Assembly (NCBI GenBank): GCA_033961575.1
Contig: CM066733.1
Location: forward strand, 138,806,421-138,870,420
Direction: 5' to 3'
From: Aselliscus stoliczkanus
Lineage: Eukaryota > Chordata > Mammalia > Chiroptera > Hipposideridae
DNA: 64,000 nt
Shown here: positions 11,811 to 23,877 of the stretch, in pieces
Position numbering within the stretch: the stretch's first letter is position 1
Layout of the letters: each line of letters begins with the position of its first letter
Program-made: the position numbers and the translations under genes
Notes under the pieces: model-generated
The model's database searches: none
What the model was told of the DNA's origin: nothing
Seen by the model: the letters and a program-made list of their open reading frames with translations, nothing else

Positions 11811-12859
11811 GCCCTGCAAATATTTCATTACATATCTCATAAGTGAGTAGCTGTCTTTGTCTCTATGTTTGTAAAACCCAGAGGTATTAAGCACATTTAG
11901 TTTGGGCTGATAAATACTTGAACTAAACACAAATCTTTAAGTGCCTAGAGCATTGTAATTATGATAGAATTCACATGGCTGAAGTGAGCAAGAATAATTT
12001 TCTATGTATAGTAATCATGGGTTAGCTTGTACATTCCATTCACCTTGCATTAAAATTATGCTGTAGCTGAGTTGTGAGTGATTTATTAGATCCAATTTGA
12101 AAAATCAACATTCTGAGTCTAAGGAAAACTGTGTTTGCGATAGCATTACACATCCTTTTCTTTGTAGTTAATACTTACACATCTTTGCTATTTTTAAAGT
12201 CAGATGGACCTTAAAAATACATATAGAATGGGAAAGTATTCTCTTCTAAGATATTAAGGCATCTGTCCTAAGCCAGAGTAGATCACTTCTGTGTCAGCCC
12301 AGGTCCTGGCAGAGAAGAAATGGCACACTCAAGTTGGATAGTTTGAATGAGTTTAGTGAAGGAACAATTTACAAGGGAGCAGGGTGCAGAGAAGTCACAA
12401 GACACAGCACAAAACTATGGATGGGTCAGTAACTGGGGCAGGTTACCACTGCGAGACCTGAAGCAGCAATCTGTGGTGCTTCTCCAGCCTGCAGTGACCC
12501 TTCAAGGACTGAGTGAACAAAACCAGTACCCCAAGTTCCTTTCTTTCCTCTGTCCAGTCTCCTGCCAGTACTCCACGTTGGTTAGGCCTGCCAGAAGCCA
12601 TGGGGTAAGAATGCCTCCTCATGCAGTGCACACATGTCTACCAAAGCAAATCAATTATTGAATTTAAATCCCCTACCACAAGTCTTTGGCTAATTTGCAA
12701 CCAATTATATATGATAAAGGAACATTTTTGTTTCACAAAGTATTTATGGTTGAAGATATGAAATGATAATTCTCAACATATGAATCTTAGCAACATATAC
12801 TGTCAATTTATCAGAGAACTATATACAACATATTGTATGCCTATTAAATAGAGACTTTA
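11811..12859. other. Intron 1 sequence, nothing firmly recognised
   Basis: AT-rich to about 12250, then a moderately GC block (12280-12660) that could be an old LTR or unique sequence. No coding potential supported. Confidence 0.45.
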
Positions 12860-13133
12860 GAGCATAAGAGGTGAGCACTTGGGTTTAAGAGTCAGTCTGA
12901 ATTGGAATCTCAGCCCTACCATCTACTAGTTATCTGACTCTGGGTAACTTTCTTACCTTCTCTAAGGCCTAATATTTTAATTTTTTTGTTGTTTTTGGAC
13001 ATTTTTGTTGTTGTTAAATAGGAATAGTAATAGTACTTATCACATAGATTTGTAAGGATTAAATGAAATAAGGTATGCTAATTGTATAAATCAATGTCTG
13101 GTGCATATCAAGTACTTAATAAATGTTATCTAC
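12860..13133 (+). mobile_element. MIR SINE
   Basis: Near full-length MIR order: GAGCACTTGGGTTTAAGAGTC, then CTACTAGTTATCTGACTCTGG, then GGATTAAATGAAATAAGG and a tail ACTTAATAAATGTTATC. The middle has a T-rich insertion or expansion near 12977-13015. Confidence 0.85.
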
Positions 13134-13386
13134 AGTTTTCTAATTATTACATACATGCCTGTGATCAGGGACAACAACCATGAATTGAGAGGACTGTGGT
13201 AATTTTAGGATGAAACTAATTGCTTACCTAAAGATAGTGTTCAGAAAGGATAGAAAGTCCAACAATTAAGTGCACACACAAATTCTAGATTAAGACATTC
13301 TGGATTGCAGTTTAGTCCTGCCTCTTGTTTCGTTGCACAAGTAACTGTGGCTTGTTCCTTCATTTGAAAATTGTGGATGAGAGAAA

Positions 13387-13428
<42 letters not shown>

Positions 13429-13461
13429 CCTACCTACCTACCTACCTACCTACCTACCTAC
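13387..13461. repeat. Compound (TATC)n(TACC)n microsatellite
   Basis: About ten TATC units followed without interruption by about eight TACC units. It abuts the element starting at 13462. Confidence 0.97.
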
Positions 13462-14058
13462 AGTAAGACCTCACATAACATCATCAATAGGTTCTTGGAA
13501 ACTGCAACTTTTAGCAAAAGGACATATAACAAAACCAGTTTATCATTAGCTAATTGATATAAACAAGAGTTAAGTTCCAATGGCATATTTCTATTCACAG
13601 AAATAACCCAAGCTTCTATATAAAGACCCCAAATACATCTAATATTAAACACTGAAATAAATGTGGGCTATACTACATTTAAGAAAGATAAATAAAAACA
13701 GGATAATTCCTTTCCGACCCACTTATTCTAGTTCAGAGTTATGGGTATCTCTCCCAGCAGCTCAGGGTACAGGGCGGACATCCACCCTGGACAGGACACC
13801 CTTCCATTTCAGGGCCACTCATACCTACACCCAGTCACTCAGCCTGGGACAATGTAGGCTCGCCAGTTCACCTCACGTGCACAGCTTTTGGATGTGGGAG
13901 GAAACGGGAGTACCCGGAGGAAACCCACACAGACATGGGGAGGACAGAGGAGAACAGGCAAACACTACACGGACAGTGGCCCCAGCTGGAATTGATTTAT
14001 GTTTTTCTTACCAATGTTACAATTATACATTGTTGAACTAAATGTTATTCATGAACCT
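13462..14058 (-). mobile_element. About 600-bp element with weak terminal inverted repeats, family unassigned
   Basis: The left end (CAGTAAGACCTCACATAACA) and the reverse complement of the right end (CAATAGGTTCATGAATAACA) align at roughly 14 of 23 positions, suggesting terminal inverted repeats. The interior holds a GC-rich block (about 13740-13985) with a GATGTGGGAGGAAAC motif and GGAAACCCACACAGACATGG. I remember this core as part of a dispersed vertebrate repeat, which I cannot name. Open frames in it (for example 13661-14041) are not convincing genes. Confidence 0.5.

Positions 14059-14059
<1 letters not shown>

Positions 14060-14097
<38 letters not shown>
14060..14097. repeat. (TG)n microsatellite
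   Basis: Uninterrupted TG tract directly abutting the right end of the preceding element. Confidence 0.96.
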
Positions 14098-14101
<4 letters not shown>

Positions 14102-17100
14102 GGAAAGGATTAAAATTCACAATAATGTAAAAAATTTAGTGTTTATGACCAACCTGGTTCCAGAATCTATTGAATAGTCCCGGAAAGCCAGGGCTGCTGA
14201 AGTTGTGTTCAAATATGTAATTGATAGCCCCCCAATATCTGCTGTTTTAAAATCTGAGATGATGGCCCTGAAGCCGTTTTCCTGATTCAGGGATACAGTA
14301 TCTGAAAAGACTTCTTTTTGGTCCAGGGGGGTAGATATGGAAGTCAGCTAAAGTGGTGCCTGATTGGTGACTGTAAAACTCAGAAAACAACTAGGCAGGA
14401 AGGAAGTAGGAAAAGGACCAAGAAGTGTATTACATCTTGGGAGGTGTAATATACACAAAGTGTTGTAGGTTCCTGCTAATAGGAAGAGATCTTTTTGCAG
14501 TAGTGTACTCTGGGATTTATAGTTGCTTTTTTTCTGTACTCCATTACTTCAGAGTGACAGAGAACTAACCTATGAGTACAGGAGCATGCCTTTTCAATAC
14601 TGCAAAGGTTTGTTACCTGGAAACTTACAAAATACTACTTAATTGAGCTAGAACTTTTCATATTAACTATCATTCAACCATATACCTGACAAGAACAGCA
14701 TTCAAGTAAAAGGGTAACCCCCCAGATCAATCTATAGATCCTATCTGTTGAAAAATAGTAGTAGTAGACAAATCTTTTCTTGTCCGAGGCTGAGTAAATA
14801 GATGAAACTATATGCAACCCTTGAAAACTATTGCAGAACAAAATAAATGGAATATCATCATGAAAAACCTCATGAAGAGCATATTAAAGAAAATTGTTCA
14901 TAATGGAAAACAAAAATTTTTTAGGAAACTGTTTAGAATTCTCAATAGAATCAAAAAGAACATGGCATCCTAGAAACAATATAATGTTATAAGTTGAGAA
15001 TAGAGAATTGAAAAGGCAGCAAGAGATGAAAATGGAGGTGGGTGAGATAAGGTTAATTGCAAGTCTCTAAAAATGAAATGTAAGAAATAAAATCTGCAAT
15101 GGGGTGAGTAAAAAGTAAAATTGTAAAAGTAAAATCAGATCAGCAAGGCTGAGAACAAGCCAAAGAAATTCTCGTAGAATTCAAAAGAAAAAGAAATCAA
15201 AATAATGGAAGTGAAGATATATAGTAAAGAGAATGGAAATTCAATAACAATTATTGATTGTCTCTGAAAAACAAACCATAGCAATTAAAACAGAAATAAT
15301 AACCAAAACAAAATTGAAAAAAATTCTTAGTGTTGGGGTAGGGAGCTGTGGGGAAAGGTCGAAGTATATGGATTGAAAAGGTTCTTGTCTCTCAGGCAAA
15401 ATAAATAAATGTCACCCACTGGACTGATCCTGGCAAAGTTTGTGATTTAAAATAATTATTACCAATCATGTAAGTATTCACAAATGAAATACAAAATAAA
15501 TCATAAACAAAGAGTACTCCAACAAATTATGTGCTAAGGCACAAGACTTACAATACCGAGTCATCTAAATTTAGTTTCTATCATTTAGATTCTGAGTCTA
15601 AGATAGTAACAGAGGAACACCTATGAATTTTGAGAAGAAAATAATGTGATCTAAAATTTTATACCTAATCAAATTATCTTTCAGAGTTATTGACATATAT
15701 TATCAGTTATGTAAGGTTTCAAAAAATATTTACCTTTCCTTGTTTTATTTTTTTCTCTTAATCACTGCCATTTTATTGAACAAATGAAAAGGAATTAAAA
15801 CAAGAATGAAGTAAACATAATATAAAACTTGTGTTGTACTTGAAACTGATTGATAATATGTTAATTCCAAAGAATCTTTTTCCTCAGGTTATAAGGAATA
15901 ATAGTATAATTAAAAATTAAAATGTCACTAGAGCAACTATTAGTCAGAAATCTAGCTGAGCTAATGTGGTTTGAAATATATATGTATTTTGCTTTTTTTC
16001 CTGATTAAAGTTACACAGAAGAACTAATGTGTGTTGGCAAATATTTTCCAGTAGAGGTAGTACTTTAATGAGTACATAAAATTTTTTTGTAATTAGCACC
16101 TGAAAGTACTAATCTGTGCAGTATGGGCTTTTGCTGCTTCCACTGAAATTTACATGAATAAATATAAATTGATATACCTAAACTGGCTAAATTATCTTTT
16201 CTAAATCATGCTTTTATCTTTGGTCTATTTCAAAAATAAATTCCAGCATTATTTAGGCCCATCTAGAATGAGCATAACTTATTTTAAAGACCTTATCCAA
16301 TCAGACTAACCTCCCTTTTGGCTATTAAATTGTGATTTCAAATAGCATAGAATGAAGAAAAATACTTACGTTGTTGTCACTGTAAAGAAGACTTAAGCTT
16401 CTTACCCCTCGATGTGAATCCCCTTGGGTTAAGGTTTCATTTATGTGTGTACTATATAGTGCTGTGATATGGATAGTCAATAGATAAGTGCATATATGAT
16501 AATAATTGATAAGTAGTTTTCCTGATGACTTCTCTGTCTTCAAAAAAATATTTAAAAACAGAATATTTTTCGATCTAGACATAGATCTCTATCAAACTTA
16601 GAAGTTAATAGGAGTATATCATAGATACTCTAATACAACTGTGATTCCTTTATTCCTACTTCACATTTTTACTGAAGGTCAACCTAGCGTTGTAAATTAA
16701 AATGATTTTTCTTCTAATACATTTGATTTTTCCGTATGTTAACATAAGGTAAACTCATAATTTGACTGTAATAAAAATATCTGAACCAATTTCTGTTTGC
16801 CACAGAAAGCCATTCTGATGTGTCCTAATTTCATATTTTGAAAATTGCCATTAGTGACCTTAGGCACAAATAGAAAGGGAGCAGCCCTGTACCACAAGGT
16901 CTAAATTGTAAAGAAAAAGAGAGGTTTTTCTTTTCTAGGAGAATGCCTGTTAGATGTAACCTTGTGTTTTGCTGAAATGGGGCCTGCTGTGTTATTTTGT
17001 AGGGGGAAGATTTCTCGTAGGCGTTCTGCTGTAGCACCTTTCCCAGTCCTATCACCCTCTTCATTTCCTCATTTTTTTAAAGCATAGATTCCATGGTACA

Positions 17101-17555
17101 ACATGATAAGCACACCCTTGCTTAACCTCAATTACCACATCCCTTTTGGCCTTCAGTCTTCTTTGCCTAAAAAAATCTGTAATCCTGATTGAACCCAACT
17201 GCCTGCCTCTTCATGCCTGCACGTGAGTAGTTGATATGATTACAGAAAACCACAGAAGCGTGCTGTTTAGTCTTGCTTGCTATTTATGACCACAAATATA
17301 ATAAGAGGAGGGCCCTCAGCACTGCCAACAGTGTGCCATATTTCCCTAGTCAGTTGAATCTCCTGTTTTCACATTGCCTCTTTCATCTGTTTTCCTCTAT
17401 CTTTAAATCTTGGGCATCCCTTCATTGATCTTCTCAGTGTTCGCTTAGAGAACAATCTTCATATTGGCCAAAGAGCATAATGAACTTGCTGTGTATTTCA
17501 ATAAGAAAACAAAAGCAGAGACTTCTACATTGGAAGAGACTTCTCCATTCTCCCA
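14098..17555. other. Intron 1 sequence, possibly including a decayed L1 (14700-15330)
   Basis: 14700-15330 is A-rich on the + strand with a composition like old L1 5' regions, but no diagnostic motif was found. The rest is AT-rich and unassigned. Confidence 0.4.
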
Positions 17556-18520
17556 TCCTCAGACCTACCAGCCTATCTTCACCTGAAGCTGTGCCCCATG
17601 TTCCCGCCTCTTAAAATGGATGAACAGTCTGTGCTTCTAGGGACAACACTGCCATGTGTACATTCCAAAACTTCTAGCATACCTGAGCATTCCATTCCTG
17701 AGCTTATCTCCTCTCCCTCCTGTATTATATAATTTTCCATTTCACCTGTTCATTGCCTTCAATCTACAAACATACTATGCTATCTCTCGTCATAAATAAA
17801 ACAGAGTAAAATGTATCTTGGTCTTGAGTCTTTTAGTGCCCCCCTATTTTTCTTGTTGTATTTTCAGCAAAGCTCCTTGAAAAACACGGTCTACATATAC
17901 AGTTTCCACTTCCTCTTCTCCCATGATCTCTTAAACCCACTTCACTCCACTGAAAGAGCTATAATTAAGGTAGCCAGTCACCACTGCATGGACATCTATA
18001 ATGGCCAATTTTGAGTCTTTATTTAACTCAAAACTCTCAGAAATATTTGATCCAGTCAATTTGAAGCACTTTCTGAAACTTGGCTTATGGGAAAATACAC
18101 TCTCCTATCTTTGATCCTACTTTTCTAGCTGTTTTTCTTTTTTTAATTAGTTTCCCTTTTTGGTTTCTCTTCTTCTTAACTTCTCTCTCAATGTCTCATG
18201 CCCAGAAATCAATCCTAAACCCTCTGCCCTTTATAATCTACATTCACTCCCTTGGGGATCTCACCTAGATTCTGTGTGATGATGGTCCTCCAGATTTATA
18301 TCATGAATCCAGTCTCTCCTGAGTTCCATATTCCTAGATCCAACCGCCTCCTTTATGTCTCTGCTTTAAGGGTTAACATGCATTTCAAACTTACGCTCAC
18401 AATCAGTGTTGTTGGTTTAATTTCCCAAACCTACTTCTACTTCATTTTCTCTATCTCAATAAATACCATCATCCAGGACTGCAGGGTAGCACAAATCCAT
18501 GGTGCATGGTTCTGATGGGT
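17556..18520 (+). mobile_element. Ancient interspersed repeat, L1ME/L2-like (family not assigned)
   Basis: Pyrimidine-rich sequence with phrases I associate with an abundant old mammalian LINE-derived repeat: CTCACCTAGATTCTGTGTGA, CCAGTCTCTCCTGAGTTCC, ATTCCTAGATCCAACCGCC and ATCTCAATAAATACCATCAT. No intact frame. Confidence 0.45.
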
Positions 18521-18969
18521 TAAATGAGTTTTTATTTGTATCTTCTGTGCATTTGTCCCAGTGGGCCTCTTATTTGTTTGATATGGACTTAATAATGCAA
18601 ACAATCTGGCAACTGTATGTAGCTCTTGAAATTTTTAACCTCTCTGGGGAACTGCTAATTAATTACTTGATGAAATGATCAACTAATATCCCTTTCTTTG
18701 AGAAATTGCCAAAGATCAGAGAAAAACTTTCATTATGGCCAAAGCACATAATGCAAAACAGAAAAAAACCCAAAAAACTTTTGGTCAGTTTAAGGTGTTG
18801 GAGAAATTTCAGCACAACCTTTTTGATTTTTTTAAAATTAATTTTTATCTAGCACTTAGAGGAGTAACCATACATTATATTTTAATTCTACCAAAGTTGG
18901 CCACACTTGTTTTCGACCAACAAGTGGTAAATATTGTGGAAAATCCAAAAAAAAAAAAAATAATGACCA

Positions 18970-21412
18970 GAAACTCCTGGAACTAATAAGTGGTTATAAC
19001 AAAATTGCAAGACACAGTCACTTCCCTATATACCAGCAATGAACAAATGGAATTTGAATTAAAAACATAATACAATTTATATTAGGACCCCCTAAAATGA
19101 AATACTTCAGTATAAATCTAACAAAATATTTACAGAATATATATGAGGAAAACTACAAAACTCTCTGTTGAATGAAAACAAGAAAGAACCAAATAAATAG
19201 ATATTCCATGTTCATGGATAAGAAGACTCAATATTATCAAGATGTCAGTTCTTCCCAACTTAATCTATACATTCAGTGCAATCCCAGTAAAAATCCCAGC
19301 AAGTTATTTTGTGGCTATCAACACACTGCTTCTAAAGTTTCTGTGGAGAGGAAAAAACAAAACAAAATTGCCAACATGAGGAGAAGAACAAAATTGGATG
19401 ACATACATGAATTCAGACGTACCATAAAATTACAGTAATTGAGAGAGTGTGGTATCAGTGAATGAGTAAATAAATCAATGAAACAGAATGGAGAGCCCAG
19501 AAATAGACCCAAATAGATACAGACAACTGACCTTTAACAAAGGGGCAAAGGCAATTCACTGCAGTAATGAAAATCTTTTTATCAAATGGTGCTGGAACAA
19601 CTGGACATCCAGTGCAAAAAAAATGAATCTAGACCGACTTTACACCTTCTACAAAAATTACACTCAAGGGCCAGCTGAGTGGCTCATTGGTTAAGAGTTG
19701 GCTTGGGAGCACGAGCTCTGAGCAGCAGGGCCACCGGTTCAGATCCCACATGGACCAGTGACGCTGCACCCTCTACAGCTAAAATGGTGAACAATAGCTC
19801 GACCTGGAGCTGGACTGCTGTGAGTTGCCGGCGATGGCGAAGGCTGCAGTGGGCTGCTGTGAGCTACCATGAGTGGCCTGCAGCCAGAGTGAGCGGCTGT
19901 CCAATGGCCGGCAACCAGTCTACCTCAGCTGGGAAGAGGGCAGTGATCACAATACCAACATGGGCCAGTGAAGCAACATCCTCCACAATTAGACTCAAGA
20001 ACAAAAGAACAGCAACTTGCCTGTTCCCCTTCTCTGATTCCCTAGCCCTGTTCCCCTCCTCCAATTCCCCAATAAAATCTTCAAAAAAATAAAATAATAA
20101 AATAACTCAAAATTGATCACAGACCAAAACATAAAATCCTATAAAACCCTATAAGATGACATAGGAGAAAACCTGAGTGACCTTGGTTCTGGCAGTGTCT
20201 TTTAGATACAACACCCAAAGCATGACACATGAAAAAAATTGATAAGCTGGATTTCACTGAAATTAAAAAACTTCTGCTCTATGAAAGACGATGTCAAGAG
20301 AATGAGAAAACAAACCACAGACTGGAAGAAAATACTTGCATATCCAATGAAGGACTGTTACCAAAACTATATAAAGAACACTTAAAACTCAGCAACTAAA
20401 AAAGAAAAAAAACCTCATTAAGAAATGGGCCAAAGATCTTAATAGGTACCTCATCAAAAAAAATATACAGATGGCAAGTAAGCATATGAAAAGATTTTCC
20501 ACATAATACGTTTTTGGGAAGATATAAACCAAAAGAACAAGATAGCACTATACACCTATTAGAATGGCCAAAATCCAGAACACCGATGACATCAAATGCT
20601 GACAAGGGTGTGAAGCAACGAAGTCTCATTCATGGCTGGAAATGGATCAGCCACTTTGGAAGATAGTTTGGCTATCTATTATAAAATTAAATATACTCTT
20701 ACTATACAATCCAGCAGTCATACTCCTTGGTATTTACCCAAAGGACTTGAAAACTTGTGTCCTCACAAAAGCCTGCACACATGTTTATAGCTGCTTTATT
20801 TGTAATTGCCAAAACTTGAAAGCAACTAAGGTATCCTTCAGTAGGTGAATGAATAAATAAACTGTGGTACATCCAGACAATGGAAAATGACTCATACCAA
20901 GATGAAGTGAACTATCAAGCCATGGAAAGACATGAAGGAATCTTAAATGCATATTACTAAGTGAAAGAAATCAGCCTGAAAAGGCCACATATTGTATGAT
21001 TCCAACTATAGGACATCCTGGAAAAGGCTGAACTATGGAGACGGTGAAAAGATCAGTGGTTGCCAGGGGTTGGAGATGGGAGGAGAGATGAATAAGCAGA
21101 GCATAGCAGATTTTTAGGGCAATTAAAATACTCTGCATGATACATTAATAATGGATATATGTCACTATACATTTACCCTACACCACAGAAGGTACAACAT
21201 CAAGAGTGAACCCTAAGGTAAACTGCAGACTTTGGGTGATTATGATGTGTCAGTGTAGGTTCATCAGTTGTGAAAACATACCCACTGGTGAGGGATCACA
21301 GCAGGGCAGGCTCTACTGCCAGCCAGGGAGTGTAGGGAAATCTCTCTACCATTCCCTCAATTTTGCTGTAAATATAAAAGTGCTCTAAAAAATAAAATCT
21401 TAATAAAAAGAA
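18970..21412 (+). mobile_element. L1M (L1MA/MB-like) LINE 3' half, sense, split by a SINE
   Basis: Sense-oriented ORF2 tail and 3' UTR: CACTTCCCTATATACCAGCA, GAAGACTCAATATTATCAAG, CAGACAACTGACCTTTAACA, AATGGGCCAAAGATCTTAAT, CTTGGTATTTACCCAAAGGA, then 3' UTR phrases GATCAGTGGTTGCCAGGGG and AAAATAAAATCTTAATAAAA at the end. Many stops make it dead. A SINE at 19668-20098 is nested in it, so the L1 is older. Confidence 0.9.
19668..20098 (+). mobile_element. Rhin-1-like tRNA-derived SINE, long form
   Basis: The 5' head resembles a tRNA (GAGTGGCTCATTGGTTAAGAG as box A region, box B around GGTTCAGATCCC). A long body of degenerate CAGC/GAGC-rich repeats follows, and the 3' end is CCCCAATAAAATCTTC plus A-rich tail, with a polyadenylation signal and a TCTT terminator-like motif. 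An imperfect target duplication flanks it (AAAATTACACTCAA left, AAAATAACTCAA right). The 137-residue open frame inside is not a gene. Confidence 0.9.
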
Positions 21413-22587
21413 AAGGTGATAAATATCAAAAAACTAAAAGCTCTTTTTAGCTCTTTTTATGTGCTGCTACTACTACAGCATACTTCATAAGCTTTTCAGC
21501 CTGGGATATGGCAAAGTTCAAAGAGCATTCGAAGGAATTTCTAATTAGCAATAAATATAGGTTATTCTCTCTGCATAACCCAGGCTTGCTATGCTCTATT
21601 CCAGAGAGCGCTCCATAGTCTAAGGAAGATAAAGGCTTTTTCTCAAAAGTCAATCGTGGAAACAGTGATAACCATAAAATAGTATAATCGATAGGTATTT
21701 AAGTTATTAAGCATATTTATAAAATCAGTTTTACTACTACAGTTGCTTTCCATGCCGTGTTCCTTTCCTATCCCTATTTCTACTGTCTGCCTGGGGGTAG
21801 CTGCCATCCTGAATTTTGTGTTTATCACTCTCTTAAAAAAAAAAAGTAGTATGTACTCCTAAACAATATATTGTGTTGGTTAGTTTTGCTTGATGAAGGC
21901 CTTCATAAAAATGGTGTCATTATGAGGCTTTCTTTACCCAAATAGAAATAGCATGTTTAAGTAGAGTAAACTTGACAGTACAATGAGCCATTGTGATGTT
22001 GTTTACAAGCCTGTGTTTCTTATTGACTTCAGTACTGTGTAATTTGGTCTTGCAACTGATTAACCAATTAGGAATTGGAAGAGTGGTATGTAAATGTTAC
22101 TGTCTAACTGACAGAACGATTTATTAGAAGTGCATCTTTGTGGAATTTCACCTGCTTTGTTGTTTGGGAAGCCCAGTGCTAAACCAAAAAAATGTATGTC
22201 AATTGCAGACGTGTGGCCAGCTTTTGAAGAAAATTCAGCCACAGTTGAATTCCATACAAGTGTAATTTTTTGTTTGTTTGTTTTGACGGTGGGGTCATAC
22301 TGATTTTAAAATGTATTTACCTATTCTATAGCTTCAATCAGTATTGTTGAAACTTTCAGTGCACATATATATAACCCGTGGGCCCTGACGCCACCCACTG
22401 ACTGCAGTAGCTTAGTTTTTGCCACTGCTTGTGCTGGTACCTTCTATTCTTCCAGTGTCAGCTGCCATGTGGATCCTCTGAACTATAAGCTGTGCATGAA
22501 GAGGTCTTTACTTTGCTCTTCACATGTGGCTTATAGACCCAGCTTGTTTACTTTGATCTCAGAGATGGGTGGAGTTTTGTTTTCATT
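21413..22587. other. Intron 1 sequence, nothing recognised
   Basis: AT-rich unique-looking sequence with a short (GTTT)n at about 22268-22282. No exon or repeat identified. Confidence 0.5.
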
Positions 22588-22667
22588 AAAAATATTCTTT
22601 TGTGTTGCACCAACATTGGTGGCTCATTGTTCCTGGAGTGGCGGTATCCTCACCCTACCTCTCTGCC

Positions 22668-23145
22668 ATGTCCAGTGGCCTCCTGAAGGTGCTGCCCAGC
22701 GACTCCTACGTGGGACTGAGCCAGTACCGGGACCAGCACTTACGGGGTGACAGTGACGAACAGGCAAAATTACTGAAGAAAAGCTGTACATTGTGTGTTG
22801 GAAACCTTTCCTTTACACAACTGAAGAACCCATCTATGAACTCTTCAGCAAAAGTGGTGACGTAAAGACAATCATTATGGGCCTGAATCAGATGAAGACA
22901 ACAGCATGTGGTTTCTGCTTTGTGAAATACTATTCAAGAGCAGATGCTGAAAACTGCCCTGCGGTATAAATGGAACTGGATGACCCATCATTCGTGCAGC
23001 CTGGGATGCAGGCTTTGAGGAGGGAGGGGACAGCACAGCCCTGGACTGCCTGGGGGGCCAGGAACCAGATGAGTATTGGCAGGACTACGGAGCTGGGAGT
23101 TAGGGGTATGGAAAACTTGGCTTCTGGTGGTGATAGCCCCATCAG
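22668..23145 (+). pseudogene. NCBP2 (nuclear cap-binding protein subunit 2, CBP20) processed pseudogene, coding part
   Basis: The parent gene encodes the 20-kDa cap-binding subunit that binds the 7-methylguanosine cap through an RRM fold. The copy starts [14 protein letters not shown] then [10 protein letters not shown], retains the RNP2-like segment [11 protein letters not shown], and after a frame change retains the RNP1-like segment [18 protein letters not shown]. It has no introns. It is broken by a one-base deletion after GNLSF (about 22810), by small indels near 22955-22970 that lead to an early stop, and by further changes in the Gly/Arg-rich C-terminus. It is on the same strand as AIG1 and inside its intron, so it has no promoter of its own. 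No function is indicated. Confidence 0.92.
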
Positions 23146-23751
23146 ATAAACTCCCTCCTTTGGCTTATTGAATTTGATGTATACTACCCAAAGTGCACAA
23201 ACCTGCCCACTTTCACCAGGCTTTGATCAGTGTCTCTCCGGAACCGGAAACTGCTTCATGGTTTCCCTCTGAAAATTATTGAAGGACAGAATTCAAAAGA
23301 ATGCCTTTAATTCCACATTCTTAGAATATTGGCCATGTGTCAAGGCACCAGAATGATTTTCTTACCAGGTCAAAAAACTGTGTTCCTCGGCAAGAGATGT
23401 TGATCTCTCAGTCAAGAACACCATACGTGTTTTAGGAAGACAGGAAAAAATTTTACATGTGTTTGCTAGTTTACATCTAAGTAGGTTCCTGGTCTACATC
23501 GGGATCTAGAATTATTATTTTTAAAATTGTAAGTTTGCATGAGAGCACTCCATAGTCTAAAATAAAGTTTAATAAATGGAGTTTTGCTATGTTGTATAGC
23601 TTTACTATAAGTCAGGAACAGATGTTTCACAACTGAATTTGTTTCTATGTTGAATCCTGATCTCTAAAGGCAAACTTCAAAATTAAGAGAACTTCCTAAA
23701 TCTTGTAAATAAGCCTTAGACACGGGATACCACCTGCTTACATGCTTTATA

Positions 23752-23877
23752 CACAGGGTACCAAAAAAATGTATACACATTTTAAGGAAGGGAAAAACTG
23801 TATTAAAATTGTAATAAGACATACCGATAGCAAAAGATGAATACAAGCCACGTGTATAAATTTTCTTGGCACCCTGG
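23752..23877 (-). mobile_element. Mariner-type miniature element, copy 2, inside the NCBP2 retrocopy
   Basis: Left end CAGGGTACCAAAAAAATG, right end CTTGGCACCCTGG, near-perfect inverted repeats, flanked by TA on both sides. Its interior is the reverse complement of copies 1 and 3 (AAAAGATGAATACAAG). It sits in the 3' UTR region of the retrocopy, so it inserted afterwards. Length about 126 bp. Confidence 0.87.

Noticed and set aside
13661..14041. 126-codon frame
   Set aside because: Lies inside the unassigned 600-bp repeat and has no recognisable domain.
19679..20092. 137-codon frame
   Set aside because: Lies wholly within a SINE; the same kind of frame appears in the other SINE copies (31386-31688, 46096-46482, 48136-48531, 63165-63428).
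22668..23145. NCBP2 as a functional gene
   Set aside because: Intronless, frameshifted after GNLSF, premature stop, target duplications and poly-A tail: processed pseudogene.
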